Origin: Primula veris
Lineage: Eukaryota; Streptophyta; Magnoliopsida; Ericales; Primulaceae
DNA length: 64,000 bases
Direction of reading: 5' to 3'
Assembly: GCA_963682055.1 (NCBI GenBank)
Contig: OY821741.1
Location: forward strand, 6,207,501 to 6,271,500
This document shows, piece by piece, positions 22,101 to 32,170 of this stretch (positions are counted from its first letter, which is position 1; each line of letters starts with the position of its first letter). A program made the position numbers and the translations under genes. The notes beneath the pieces were generated by a model that did no database searches, was not told where the DNA came from, and saw nothing but the letters and a program-made list of their open reading frames with translations.

Positions 22101-25100
22101 TGGCGTTGTGAAATTTTTGGAGTTTCTTTTGTAACTCCTGAGGTATTCGTCTGGAGCATTCCAGGGATGGGTGGCACAATGGTTTCTCAGCTCGGATAAT
22201 TCGCTGAGTGGTCAATATTATATGGCACAGAAGCATTCTTTTTATCAAAATATTAGATGCTATATTGTATCATGTATAATTTCTAGCTCTTTTGCATAAA
22301 AAAAAACGGGTTATGAAGTGAATGAGGAATCTTTTGAATTTTGCTGGATGTCAGGATGGATGTGTTTGCTGGTTCGATATGCGTTGCAAAGATGTAATAT
22401 CCATCATGCATGTTGGAGATAATCCGATAGCATCACTATGTTTCAAACCAGGTATTCATTTCTATGTACATTCAATTTTTTAATGTTAATGACTTGATGA
22501 GAATTTTATGAACTGATGTCTTTTGTTTTGAAAACTCTTAAGCAAAACACTCGCCATTTTTTGAAATATTGGAACACACTTTTGGTTAATTTAGTTCACT
22601 TTCAGAATTCCTTTTTTAGTTATTATTTTTTTCCAAGACAAAAATAGTGAAACTTTGGAAAATTCTCATTTTCATGTCATTGGAATTTTTTACCCTTAAA
22701 AAGATATACCAGAGTAGAGAATGGACCTAGTTTCAAAAGCATTAGCAAATAAACATTGCATCTTTTTCCTTACTTTTTCGCAGTCTTTTTTAGATATATC
22801 GAATACCATTGGGAAGTTGCAGTTGGTCACATATAAATATCAACTTTAGAGTTACTAATACAAAAATTTAGTATATGAAGCTTCATACGAAAAGCCAACC
22901 CCAATTTGTTGAGATAAAGGATGTAGTTGCCTACTGTTTCTTTTTATAATTAAAAACCACTTTTTGTGGTTTTGTAAAACTGGGTAGTTTTCATTGTAAT
23001 GATACTAAAAAAATTTAGATAACCATTTTCACAAAGCTGCTCAACTAGGGCATATTCTATAGTTGGGCGAGTCTTGCATATTTACATATGTTGGTTCATT
23101 ACTTCATTATGCAGAAAATGAAGATATCATATATGTTGCCTCTGGAAGTGAAGTGAAGGCCTTTGATGTACATATGGTAAATCATTTATAATGAACAGTC
23201 TCCACTTAAATAGTTTTTACAAACAGCTTGACAGTCTATGTTAGAAGTTTTGTATAACATGTAAATCCATTTCCATAGCAATATATATCTTGAAATTATT
23301 TGTATTGTACTGCGTTTGCTTATTCATATATCCATTTCCTTTATGCAACTGGAGGCCCAGTAGTTTGCTCTTTGTGACCATCATGACACTTGCATACCAT
23401 GTAAAAGTTTAAATACACGGGCAAGTCCTCTGGTTGAGTACTCTTACAAGTTTTTTTTTTTTTTTGGGTTCTTTGTGCATACTAAACAAGATATTAAGCG
23501 AGAGAAACCGTGTATGTGTAGTTATCTAGTTAACAACGGAGTATAGGAAAGAGCTTTTAATATCATTCCTGCTTTTAGAAAACTTTGCAAAGCTTACTAT
23601 TGATGGGAATATCATTTACTGCTGTGTTCCTGAGACCATGTCCGGGATGAGTTTAGAGGTTTAAGTTTGGTTTATCTCGAAGATGAAAGTTTATTTAATT
23701 TTGGTATGTTTCCTCTTGATGTTGCACTTTTCAACGTCGTTTTAATAGTTGCAAGTTATTTGACCGATCAACACCTTTGAACAGAGTCCTTCTATTTTAA
23801 AAAATGTGTTATGATTGAATGCTAACTGTTCAAAGTGAAAGAATCAAATGCTACCGTTGAGGTAAAGTTAAACATGTTGGCAGTTCATTGGCAAAAATTA
23901 TAAGAAAGTATCTTATGATGCATTCTTATCATATCAATTCTTTTATTTCTAAATTGAGGTGACCTTTCTGATGCTGATTTTTTGTCTTGCAGGCTACATC
24001 ATGGAAGCCGTTAGAGACTTACAGATATAACAAAGAAGAAATTAATCAGGTGCCTGTTCCACAAGTTATTGGTACCGAATATTTCTGTTTTTTGTTTTAA
24101 CTTATATGTCGCTTTCTAACTAATCCAAGTTCAGAATCATATTCATGATGGCTTTCTGCTTGTTCAGAGAATTTAGCATAAGAACATCGATGTTTTCTTT
24201 TCCGTTTTCCCGCTAGGTAATTCGTGGTTAGAACAGGAATTCTAATCATATGGCAGTCTTAGTTCAATTGATTCCTATTACTTTTATTTTTCTACATATA
24301 TAAATGACTTGTTAAAACAAAAATATGTTTATAAGGACTATATAGTGTAAGTGTGTAACGTAGACCATATAGTTTTATTAGATCAAGTTGTGGTACTAAG
24401 GAGATGATCGATTTCTAATAAATTTTGAGTCTGCTAGAAGGCGATTTTCTTTCCCTCTGGTTATGCATGGTATCAAAATCTATACTAAAGAGAAGTGATC
24501 TGAGTTGTCATACTATAGAAATGATCGACTTGTAATAACTTTTGAGTTTGCTAAAAGGCGTTTTTCTTTCTCACTGGTAATGTATTGTATCAAAGTCAAT
24601 ACTATAGAGAAGTGTCGTCCCTCGTATTTCTAACTAATTAACTTGTGTCTAGAAATTTCCGAGGTAATAAGGGCATCCTTATGATGACCCCACTAATTGC
24701 AATTTGTATTCAGCAAATTAAGATGCTATAATTTTTTTAGGTTCTTCTAATTATCTTTTTGGTATTTGATAGTTTCAGTTTTGAGATTGTTGAAGGCGTA
24801 AATAAATTTAACTATGCAGGTAGCCTGCAATTCCAGATCATGTTTTCTTGCTGCTCCAGATGATGATGGTGATGTCAAGGTATGCCTTTGTAAATAAGAT
24901 CTTGTTTTTATTGTTTAGGAATAAGATAGTTAAATTATTTATTGTACCTTTTCTTTGAGTTCAACTCAATGCAAATCGATTGAGATGCATGAATACTATT
25001 TATATTTTTATTCTGCCCTGTAGTTGGCTAAAAGACATTGGATCGTATTCCTTTTCATTTTACTGTTACGCTCCAACTTTGCTTCCTGGAATAAATGGCA

Positions 25101-28100
25101 ATCATCTGGATTTGCTTCAAGTTGAAACCAAATCGAAGTGTTAGATTTAAAGGCAATAAGCATTAAACAAATTATCTTAACAAGTCTAAGAGCAATAACT
25201 GTACTTTGATTTCTGAAACAGTTATGGTGCTGTACAAATTGAAACCAATAGTGGCTCGCTGGCTCTCAGTTTTACTATTTAGAAAATGTGAACCTTGACC
25301 AACCCAGATATTTTATTTTCAATTATTTGGATCTGTATCCGTTGTCAAACATCTATGAGCTTGTATGAAAAATCGTTAAACTAACTGTATCACTGACTAT
25401 TATCTTTGTGACAGATCATTGACATTCGACAGAAATGCCTCTATAAAACTCTAAGAGCTGGCCATACAAGTGTATCCTTTCTTGCTTCCTCTAATTTTCA
25501 CTTATATTGAGTGTTGTTTCATTGAGAAACTACTTGCATTTATTTGTCTTAGAACTCTTAAAAGCGTAACTTGCTCAGCTATATTTAAAAGTTTTTTTTT
25601 CATAGATTTCTTGTTTTTTCTTTTTATGATTTTGTGTGGACCGTTGGCATACCCAACTCCTTCACTTTAGCTTTAACTCTTTTTAGATCTGTACCAGCGT
25701 ACAATTCCTTCCTTGGAGACCTTGGGAAGGTAATTCTCACTTCTCTTTAATCATGCAGTAGGTAACTATGATACGATTATGAAAAACAACATGCATTGAG
25801 TTCATATTTTGTTGGATTGTTCTTTCTCTGGTTCCACTAGCGAACTGGAGAGAAAGAAAAGTCTGTGTTGCTAAGTTATTTAAGTTCAAGTAATGGTCAA
25901 GGTTTTGTAACTTTGTTATGTTTCTTAATTAGATGATCATTTCGAAATTCATTGAAGCTGAGACTTGAGCCGGGATAGAAGTTTGAGAACTACTATTTAT
26001 TAGGGTGTTCTGTAAGTTAAATTTTAGTTTTCCAATCATCAGCCAACTCTTTCGCAAGAAGTGTCATGTAAATGCATGAATAATATTTTAAGGGGATTAA
26101 GTGTAAGGAGGAATTAAGTTTACTTCTTTGAGCTCTATACCAATCAGACTCGAGCTAAGATAATTAAACCTTTCATTGCAAGCAACATTTTCAGCAACAA
26201 GATAGCACTTTGGAGATTCAGTCAATTTTCCAAAAAGTGAAAAAGAAAGAAGGAAATGGGATATGTTGCTTGTACTAAAGAACTTTTTTAAGTATATATT
26301 AAAATCACTATATGATCTTAAAACCTGAAACTGCCTTTTGGAACTTGCTATTATGGTCTAATACGTATCTAATCACTATACGGAAAATGATTTAGGAATT
26401 TGAAGTACTTAGATTAAGTCAAAAAGCCTGAAAAATTGAAACTTATTTTTTGCTCTATCAATGATTTCGTAGCTGTACATTTACTTTGTTGGTTGTTTGC
26501 ATCGATCATTACTTTCTTGTTTGCAATTCCACCATTCTACTTTCGACTTCGTATTATATGGATTTTCGGTTATTTTTAGTTGCTTAATTTTGTTTCAGTC
26601 ATTACCGGTGGTCTTGATTCGAAACTTGTGATGTGGGATTTCTCAAAAGGGCGCCCATACAAGACCATTGATTTTGGTATATAATTAATTCCCTATTCCT
26701 TTCATATCGCCAGTACTTCCACTTTTTGTGCAAGTAGAAGAAACTAGTGTAAATTTTAATACTTTCCCAATTCTACCTCAGCTTTTTTATATGGAGATAA
26801 ATATTTTTTTGTCTTACTCTAATGTTGTTCAGAATACATAGTTAGAGATATTAAGCTATTCCAGAAAAAAATTGCGGGAAGGGATGGTATTCTTCTCTAG
26901 CACTATTAGATTTCACTTTAAATAGTAGTTTTTCCTCTTCTTTGAAATTAAGATTTAGGTGAATTGCAAAATAGATAGTTTAAAACTCTGTTTTAAAATT
27001 CGCGCTACGCAGCGCTACGTAGCGCGAAATAGCGTTTTTTTGGTAAAAAACGCAACGAAAAATCACGATTTTGGGTGGAATTGCGCTAAAATCGCGCTAT
27101 AGGGGACCAAAAGCGCAAAAAGCGCGAAATTCTGGACCAAAAGCGTAAATAGCGAGTAAAAAAAAAACAGCGGATCTAAATAATTAATATATATTGTATA
27201 ATTTTCATAAAAGTGTCTGCAGTCCAGATGGTTGAGACAGTGCTGTGTTTTCCAGCAGACCCAGGTTCGAAACTCACCAACAACAATTTTTTTTTTTTTT
27301 GATTTTTATTACTATCTAATATAACTATACATTTTTTTTTTTTTTTGTTATATATTCTAAAGTTTAGTGCATATTTAGGCAAAAAAAAATACACCGCAAA
27401 GCGCTACATAGCAACGCTATTAGCGCTTTTAGCGTTTCTCTCGAAAAAACGCTACGATAGCGATAACGCTATTTAAAACACTAGTTCAAAAGGATCTCAT
27501 GAATTAAATCCCAAGTTTCATATCATGTATTTGGCAAAAGTTTCACGCTAGCTGCCAACCTACCGCAACCATCCTTTTCTATCCTGGCTTTGGACCGGCA
27601 ATGTCAAAAAAAGACATTGGCAGAGTTATGAATTAAATCCCAACTGTTTTCACTTTTCCAAATGATAAAGGAAAGTAACGCATTGCTTAAAAGCCTTACA
27701 GTTTCATTGCTGTATAAGCTCTAAAAGCCCAGTGGCTAAATGTTGGTAAGTCCTAGATTGATAATCAAATCCAGAAGACTTGATAGAGGATTTATTTTAA
27801 TTTATATATCCTTAATCTTACAATCTGTTTAATTTCTAACAGACATGATATCATTGATATGTACATGGAACTAGTTATAAACTTATAGTGATTATATATA
27901 CCAGGCCCGGAGAAACTATGTTGTCTTCGAATGGTAGCAGGGAGTTGGATCACAGAACTTTGTCTTCCACATGTTTACTTTTCCGACAAGTTTATCAAAG
28001 AAAGTATAATGTTATGTTCATGTCACTTTTATTCAGGTGCGCGAGGCTTAGATAGTGGAGGTCAATGCCTAAACCCTGCTTTTGTCCATGCAATTGCTGT

Positions 28101-29893
28101 CCCTGATATCGAAATGGTGGAAAAATTGGGAAAAGTTTGTGTAGTTGCTAGAGGTGATGGTGCTGTTGAGGTGATTGATACGGAGGCAGATTTTGTTATA
28201 ACATCAAATAGTTCAACAAAAACCCGTAACAACAGCGAAAGGTCAAAATCAAAAATTAATAAAGCTTCTTCTTCGACGCATATTGAGACCCGAGATGGCA
28301 GTGGACGGAAAAAGATATGCCTAGATTACACTATGGATGGGCACACAGCTGGCGCATCCTGCGTGTAAGTAATTGGGTGAAGTACAACAATACTCGTAGT
28401 ACTTTGGGGAGAATTTTCGGTTTGGCCTTCATTTATTAGTTGCAAGTTGCAACACTATTGGTCCTCAAAGTTTGAACGATTTACACCGATAGTCCCAAAT
28501 GTTCAGTTACACCAGAACTAGTCCCCACGGTACCCAGAAATTATGCTGGTGGTCCCTTTATGGGGACCAATTATGATATAAATTTGGACTACTTGTTAAT
28601 CTGTTTAAAGTGTGGGGGACGATTAATGTAATCTACTCAGAATGTTCGAATCATTAGTGGCTCAGTTGAAACTATGAGGACCATATAGAAAGTTTACTTA
28701 AAGTTTAAGGACCCAAATGTAACAAAATATGGGAATTATTGTTGTACGTCACCCTAAGTAATTGAAGGATTTTTGTGATCTGTTAAGTTACGTGTAAGTT
28801 TAGTTTTTGATTTTCAATTTGTTATCCAATGAAGGGCATTTTCGATGTTTGGGGAGAAGGGCAAGTACATTATTTCTGGGGGAAACGATAAGGCTGTGAA
28901 GGTTTGGGATTGTTTCAGAAACACAGATGATGATCAAACCAATGGCAACAGTGATCTGCTACGTCTTAATATTGATATTACTAGAAAAGTGAGTTTTTAA
29001 CTGCATTTTTCCTAGCCATTTCCTTTTCTTTTACAGTAAAACCTCTATACAATGGGACCATGAAAAAATATTACTATAGGGATGTTATGCCTAAATAGAG
29101 GTACATTGAAAAATATTTTCTTAAAAGTTAAATGAAGTATATATGTAAGGTTTCGTGTCAAGAATCTTTAACCATGGTAGTTGTAGAAACACAAAAGGTT
29201 TCATGTCAAGAAGCTATGATGATGTATCCACCCAAAAGATTCAAGTCATTGTCGCAAACAAATTTAGAAACTATATTATACGTCATCTTATAACAATATT
29301 TATATTTTTGCAATATAGTGTCATTTGTTACTATAAGGATGCAAATTTATTAAGATGGGACCTTAAGAAAATATGGGATATAACGATGTAGAGTTTATTC
29401 TTATTATAACCGGCCCGAGTCAGAGCGAGATTTTTTTATAACCGTATGGAGTATTCCATAAGAGGTTTTACTGTAATAATCTTTGAGGCTGATTTTTGAT
29501 ACTAACTTTTTGTTTCTGAACCTCTTTGTTCTGAAACTGCAAAATAGTATTTGATGGATTGATTTCAAATATAATTTTAATCTATTATGAACACACTCGA
29601 GCTTATCATTTCTTAACCACAGAGTTTGTTTCAGAGTTTCTTCATGGAAATTGGATAAATAGAAATTGTCAATAAAATTGTTTGTTTTCAGTCCTGAAAG
29701 CAGTATTATTAAAATTTGGTTTCAATTATAATTTAGACTATTTGAACACGCTCGAGCTTACACTTTCTTAACCTACAGAGTTTGTTTCATTGTCCATGTA
29801 CAGGTTAATTGGCTGTGCACTACCCCAACAGACTCAGATAACCTTATTGTTTGTGATACTTCCAAAGTCGTAAAAGTTTATACAGTAGCTTAG
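19110..29893 (+). CDS. WDR53-like WD40-repeat protein, 11 exons, 374 aa
   Basis: Exons by splice-site reading: 19110-19208, 22355-22451, 23115-23176, 23993-24049, 24820-24879, 25415-25471, 25687-25729, 26599-26676, 28037-28364, 28835-28988, 29804-29893. These sum to 1125 nt and keep frame at every junction. The protein begins MMKISRRLKGHKSTANCCIA and has WD-type strands DGCVCWFDMRC (about 34-44), DSKLVMWDF (about 166-174) and DKAVKVWDC, with GH dipeptides before blades (GHK, GHT twice). This is the arrangement of plant homologues of animal WDR53, a single small beta-propeller. WDR53-like proteins are thought to be DCAF-type adaptors for CUL4-DDB1 ubiquitin ligases; that role is inferred from the family. 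A second in-frame ATG lies at codon 2. Intron 1 is 3.1 kb and holds transposon and repeat sequence; introns 8 and 10 contain MITEs. Confidence 0.9.
19591..19910. repeat. Tandem repeat, period 119, about 2.6 copies
   Basis: AATATTTAAGTTTA recurs at exactly 19,601, 19,720 and 19,839. The following TCAAATAGGGTT and TTTTATTTTGTTGAAT blocks also repeat. Confidence 0.9.
20160..20222 (-). other. tRNA-like module inside the intron-1 element
   Basis: On the minus strand GTTCGACTC (20,173-20,165) matches box B. A degenerate box A (CTTACCTCATTTGATAACAC) lies about 40 nt upstream, the spacing found in tRNA genes. No cloverleaf is claimed. Confidence 0.5.
20788..20985. mobile_element. Short DNA-element relic in intron 1
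   Basis: Left end GTTGGCGGAACTAGG is mirrored by CCTAGTTCCTCCCC at the right, the same end type as the element at 19,305. Confidence 0.45.
21000..22350. other. Rest of WD40 gene intron 1
   Basis: No exon recognised. It includes a GC-richer block near 21,180-21,260 and a 62-codon frame at 21,446-21,634 with no family similarity. Confidence 0.5.
24391..24624. repeat. Tandem duplication in WD40 intron 4, period 117
   Basis: TGATCGA...AATAA.TTTTGAGT.TGCTA.AAGGCG is present at 24,405 and again at 24,522, each followed by TATCAAA.TC.ATACTA..GAGAAGTG. Confidence 0.85.
26986..27483. mobile_element. hAT-like MITE in WD40 intron 8, with AGCGC-rich ends
   Basis: The ends CTCTGTTTTAAAAT and, reversed, TAGTGTTTTAAATA are inverted repeats. 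They are flanked by GTTTAAAA (26,978-26,985) and GTTCAAAA (27,484-27,491), an 8-bp target duplication with one mismatch. The subterminal regions are dense in GCGCTA/TAGCGC. The centre holds a tRNA-like module and two poly-T runs. Confidence 0.75.
27215..27280 (+). other. tRNA-like or SINE-like module inside the intron-8 element
   Basis: AGTCCAGATGGTTGAGACAG (27,221-27,240) resembles box A, and GTTCGAAAC (27,265-27,273) matches box B. Poly-T tracts follow, which could end Pol III transcription. It could be a nested SINE head. Confidence 0.55.
29031..29476. mobile_element. MITE with perfect 16-bp inverted ends in WD40 intron 10
   Basis: TTACAGTAAAACCTCT at the left and its exact reverse complement at the right. 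The subterminal sequences (ATGGGACC, ATAGGGATGTTATGCC) are also mirrored. This head is a common plant MITE type. No coding capacity. Confidence 0.8.
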
Positions 29894-29899
29894 AATCAA

Positions 29900-30735
29900 T
29901 GGATTTTACATGCTCCGATTCAGGAAAAGGTCCGAATATGTTAGTACCGGTGAGGTTTTCATTCATTCTTAAGAATACTCAATTTGGGTCCATTTTATAA
30001 TTAGAGTTGGCTGCTTTATAGCACAGACTATACCTTCCATAACTATAGTTTTTTTACCATCTTTAATCACCATAATTTCTCATTTTTTAGCACAGACTAT
30101 ACCTTCCAAAACTATAAGGTGTCGAATTTGCAAAATAGGAGATTGTTTGGCGTCCAGCTTTTGCTTTTTTTATTATAATCTGGGTTTCTGTTGAAAAGAA
30201 CAAGAAACTGAAGAGCAAGACAAGTGAACTTGGGGCAGTTTGTGCAAGATTTTCTCTGTTTTTTGCTTTTTAGAATAAACAAAGCTCATATCTTGTTGTT
30301 CTTGTAATGAAAAGTTAGGCAATTGATAACATTGTGGCGCTTAAGTTTACAGAATAAGATCACGGGCAAAAGAAAACGATTTTCTCTCTATCCAGGGTTT
30401 CAGACTTCTTTAGGCACCCACTAGCCAACATACCTTGAGCTGCTCTTTTCACAAACTCATTTTCCAGGATAATGTCAAAGCCAGAACTCATTTTTACAAA
30501 CTGAAAGCACAAAAACAGTGTCCAACCGTGCCCATATATTTCTGCTGTAGTGAAGTATTAGTTTGGAATATCACGACTAAAATTGTTCAGACGTGTCTTG
30601 TTCAATAAAAAATGTTTGGTGCAGTCCCATTACAAAACATGACGTTTATGTTTTGCCTTATTTTCTATGTGTAGGTTTATAAATTGAAAGGTGTGTAATA
30701 ATATAATCTTTTAACTGCAATAATAACCCTCTATT
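29900..30735. other. 3' region downstream of the WD40 gene
   Basis: Probable 3' untranslated and intergenic sequence. A 22-bp word TAGCACAGACTATACCTTCC occurs at about 30,018 and 30,089, a short direct duplication. No RING-type Cys pattern or other domain was found. Confidence 0.45.
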
Positions 30736-30740
30736 TCCAG

Positions 30741-30866
30741 GAAAAAACAGCACATTTAAGGCATCAAGAATCCCCAAAAGGTTATTCATCTCAAGATATA
30801 TCATTACCTCATAAACCCGGAAAAAAAAACCTTGTCCTTCCTGAGCCATATATTGGACATGTCAAA
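30741..30866 (+). other. Orphan exon-like open frame, 42 codons
   Basis: The stretch is preceded by CTATTTCCAG and followed by GTAAGT, both near-ideal splice sites. It is exactly 126 nt, open throughout in phase 0, and ends NLVLPEPYIGHVK. It starts about 850 bp after the WD40 stop codon and 1.3 kb before CESA8. Phase would let it follow WD40 exon 10 as an alternative exon, but I do not recognise the peptide and found no partner exons. Confidence 0.35.
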
Positions 30867-30869
30867 GTA

Positions 30870-32000
30870 AGTTGTGGTTTGGACTTTTCATATGTGGAGA
30901 GATTGCAAGAGATACTTTATTTCCTTTCTTGACATACGGGACTCGAGAGCCAATTTACCGTCCTCTGGTTTTATCTATCATTCCTGTCAGCAAGGGGTGC
31001 AATTTTTTTTCTTCTTCCCGTTTCTTTAGTTCCAATATTAACTTGTTAAGTATGTACATGTATAAACCGCTCTTTTTCTTTTAATTTCAGAGCTCGTGCA
31101 TTTTTATTTTTATTTTGGGTACAATTCAATTATGTTTGATATTATTTATGAACCGTCTTCGTTGCCTTTTGTTTCTGCAGTAACTTTATTTCAGTAGGCG
31201 GTATAGTCTTGGGAGTGTCTCTAATATACATTTTTTTTTTTAATAATGAGATCCTAACTACGCAAGACACCCATTTTACTTCAGGGAATCAAACCCTACT
31301 AAGATATCAATTGCGTTTGGCAACCCATTTTTACTCGTATTTGTTCTTTCAATATTCCGGAAAAGTGCCTATCTGAATTCTCTTGATTGATGATTAAATG
31401 TTTTAAATTCCCACTCCTCTTAAGGTACATGATGAAAAAATGTAGCAGAAAATAAACACGCCGCATATTAGCAAGGTTGTAACTTGTAACTACGCATACA
31501 AGGGGTGTAATTGTTACAAATTCTTAATTAGTACCTAATTACGATACGAATTGACGAGCTTTTGGTCTGCGAACTAAAATTGCGTGCGTACTCTTGGAAT
31601 TTAATCAAGATGACAGAACACAAAGTGGCAGAAAAATTGGTCTTGAAATTAAAAAAGCTCTAATAAGTTGATTCATCAACAACCCCAAGTCCTATCATTT
31701 CGCAAAAATACGAGTTTAAGATGCTGATCATACGAAATTTGGAATATTATGTAGAAAAGAAGTTCAAAAACAAGGTACAAAATCAACGACAAAATACGTG
31801 TCTTTTTCCGATAATAATAATACAGTGATAACTGGTTTCTCAGTCTTTATTTGAAGGACCTTAAGTCTTACGGCTAGTGTTAGTTAAGATGTACATATTA
31901 ATGTTTAATAAAGGAACCTCTCAACTCAACCAATATCCATTGCTTCATATTCCAGCAAATTTTTCCAAAACTTAACATGAAAACAACATACATACACCTT
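30870..32000. other. Intergenic sequence upstream of CESA8
   Basis: Searched in all three plus frames for the paired Cys-x2-Cys pattern of a CESA RING-type zinc finger; none found. Near 31,230-31,330 a minus-strand GTTTGATTC resembles a Pol III box B. Confidence 0.5.
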
Positions 32001-32001
32001 A

Positions 32002-32095
32002 CCAACAATCCAACCAACTCAACCATTACATATATGATTAATCCACAGCCATTTTTTTATATTTTCTACTTGCAAATACAAATATTGTTATAAAT
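32002..32095 (+). promoter_or_regulatory. Putative CESA8 promoter: AC/SMRE-like elements and TATA box
   Basis: ACCAACA (32,002-32,008) and ACCAACT (32,014-32,020) are AC-type elements. The second fits the secondary-wall MYB responsive element consensus ACC(A/T)A(A/C)(T/C). TATAAAT follows at 32,089-32,095, 76 bp before the ATG. Elements of this kind are bound by MYB46/MYB83-class regulators in secondary-wall gene promoters. Short motifs like these can arise by chance, but the grouping and the gene they precede make sense together. Confidence 0.55.
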
Positions 32096-32170
32096 AATTG
32101 TGACATTTGCATGAGCCAATATTAATCACTAATCCTGCATTGGTTACATCCTCTAGAAAACTCAGCAAAT

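Noticed and set aside
30120..30192. CRICKIGDCLASSFC reading as the missing CESA zinc finger
   Set aside because: Only the first Cys-x2-Cys fits. The later Cys spacing and all conserved residues of the CESA finger are absent, and there is a stop right after.
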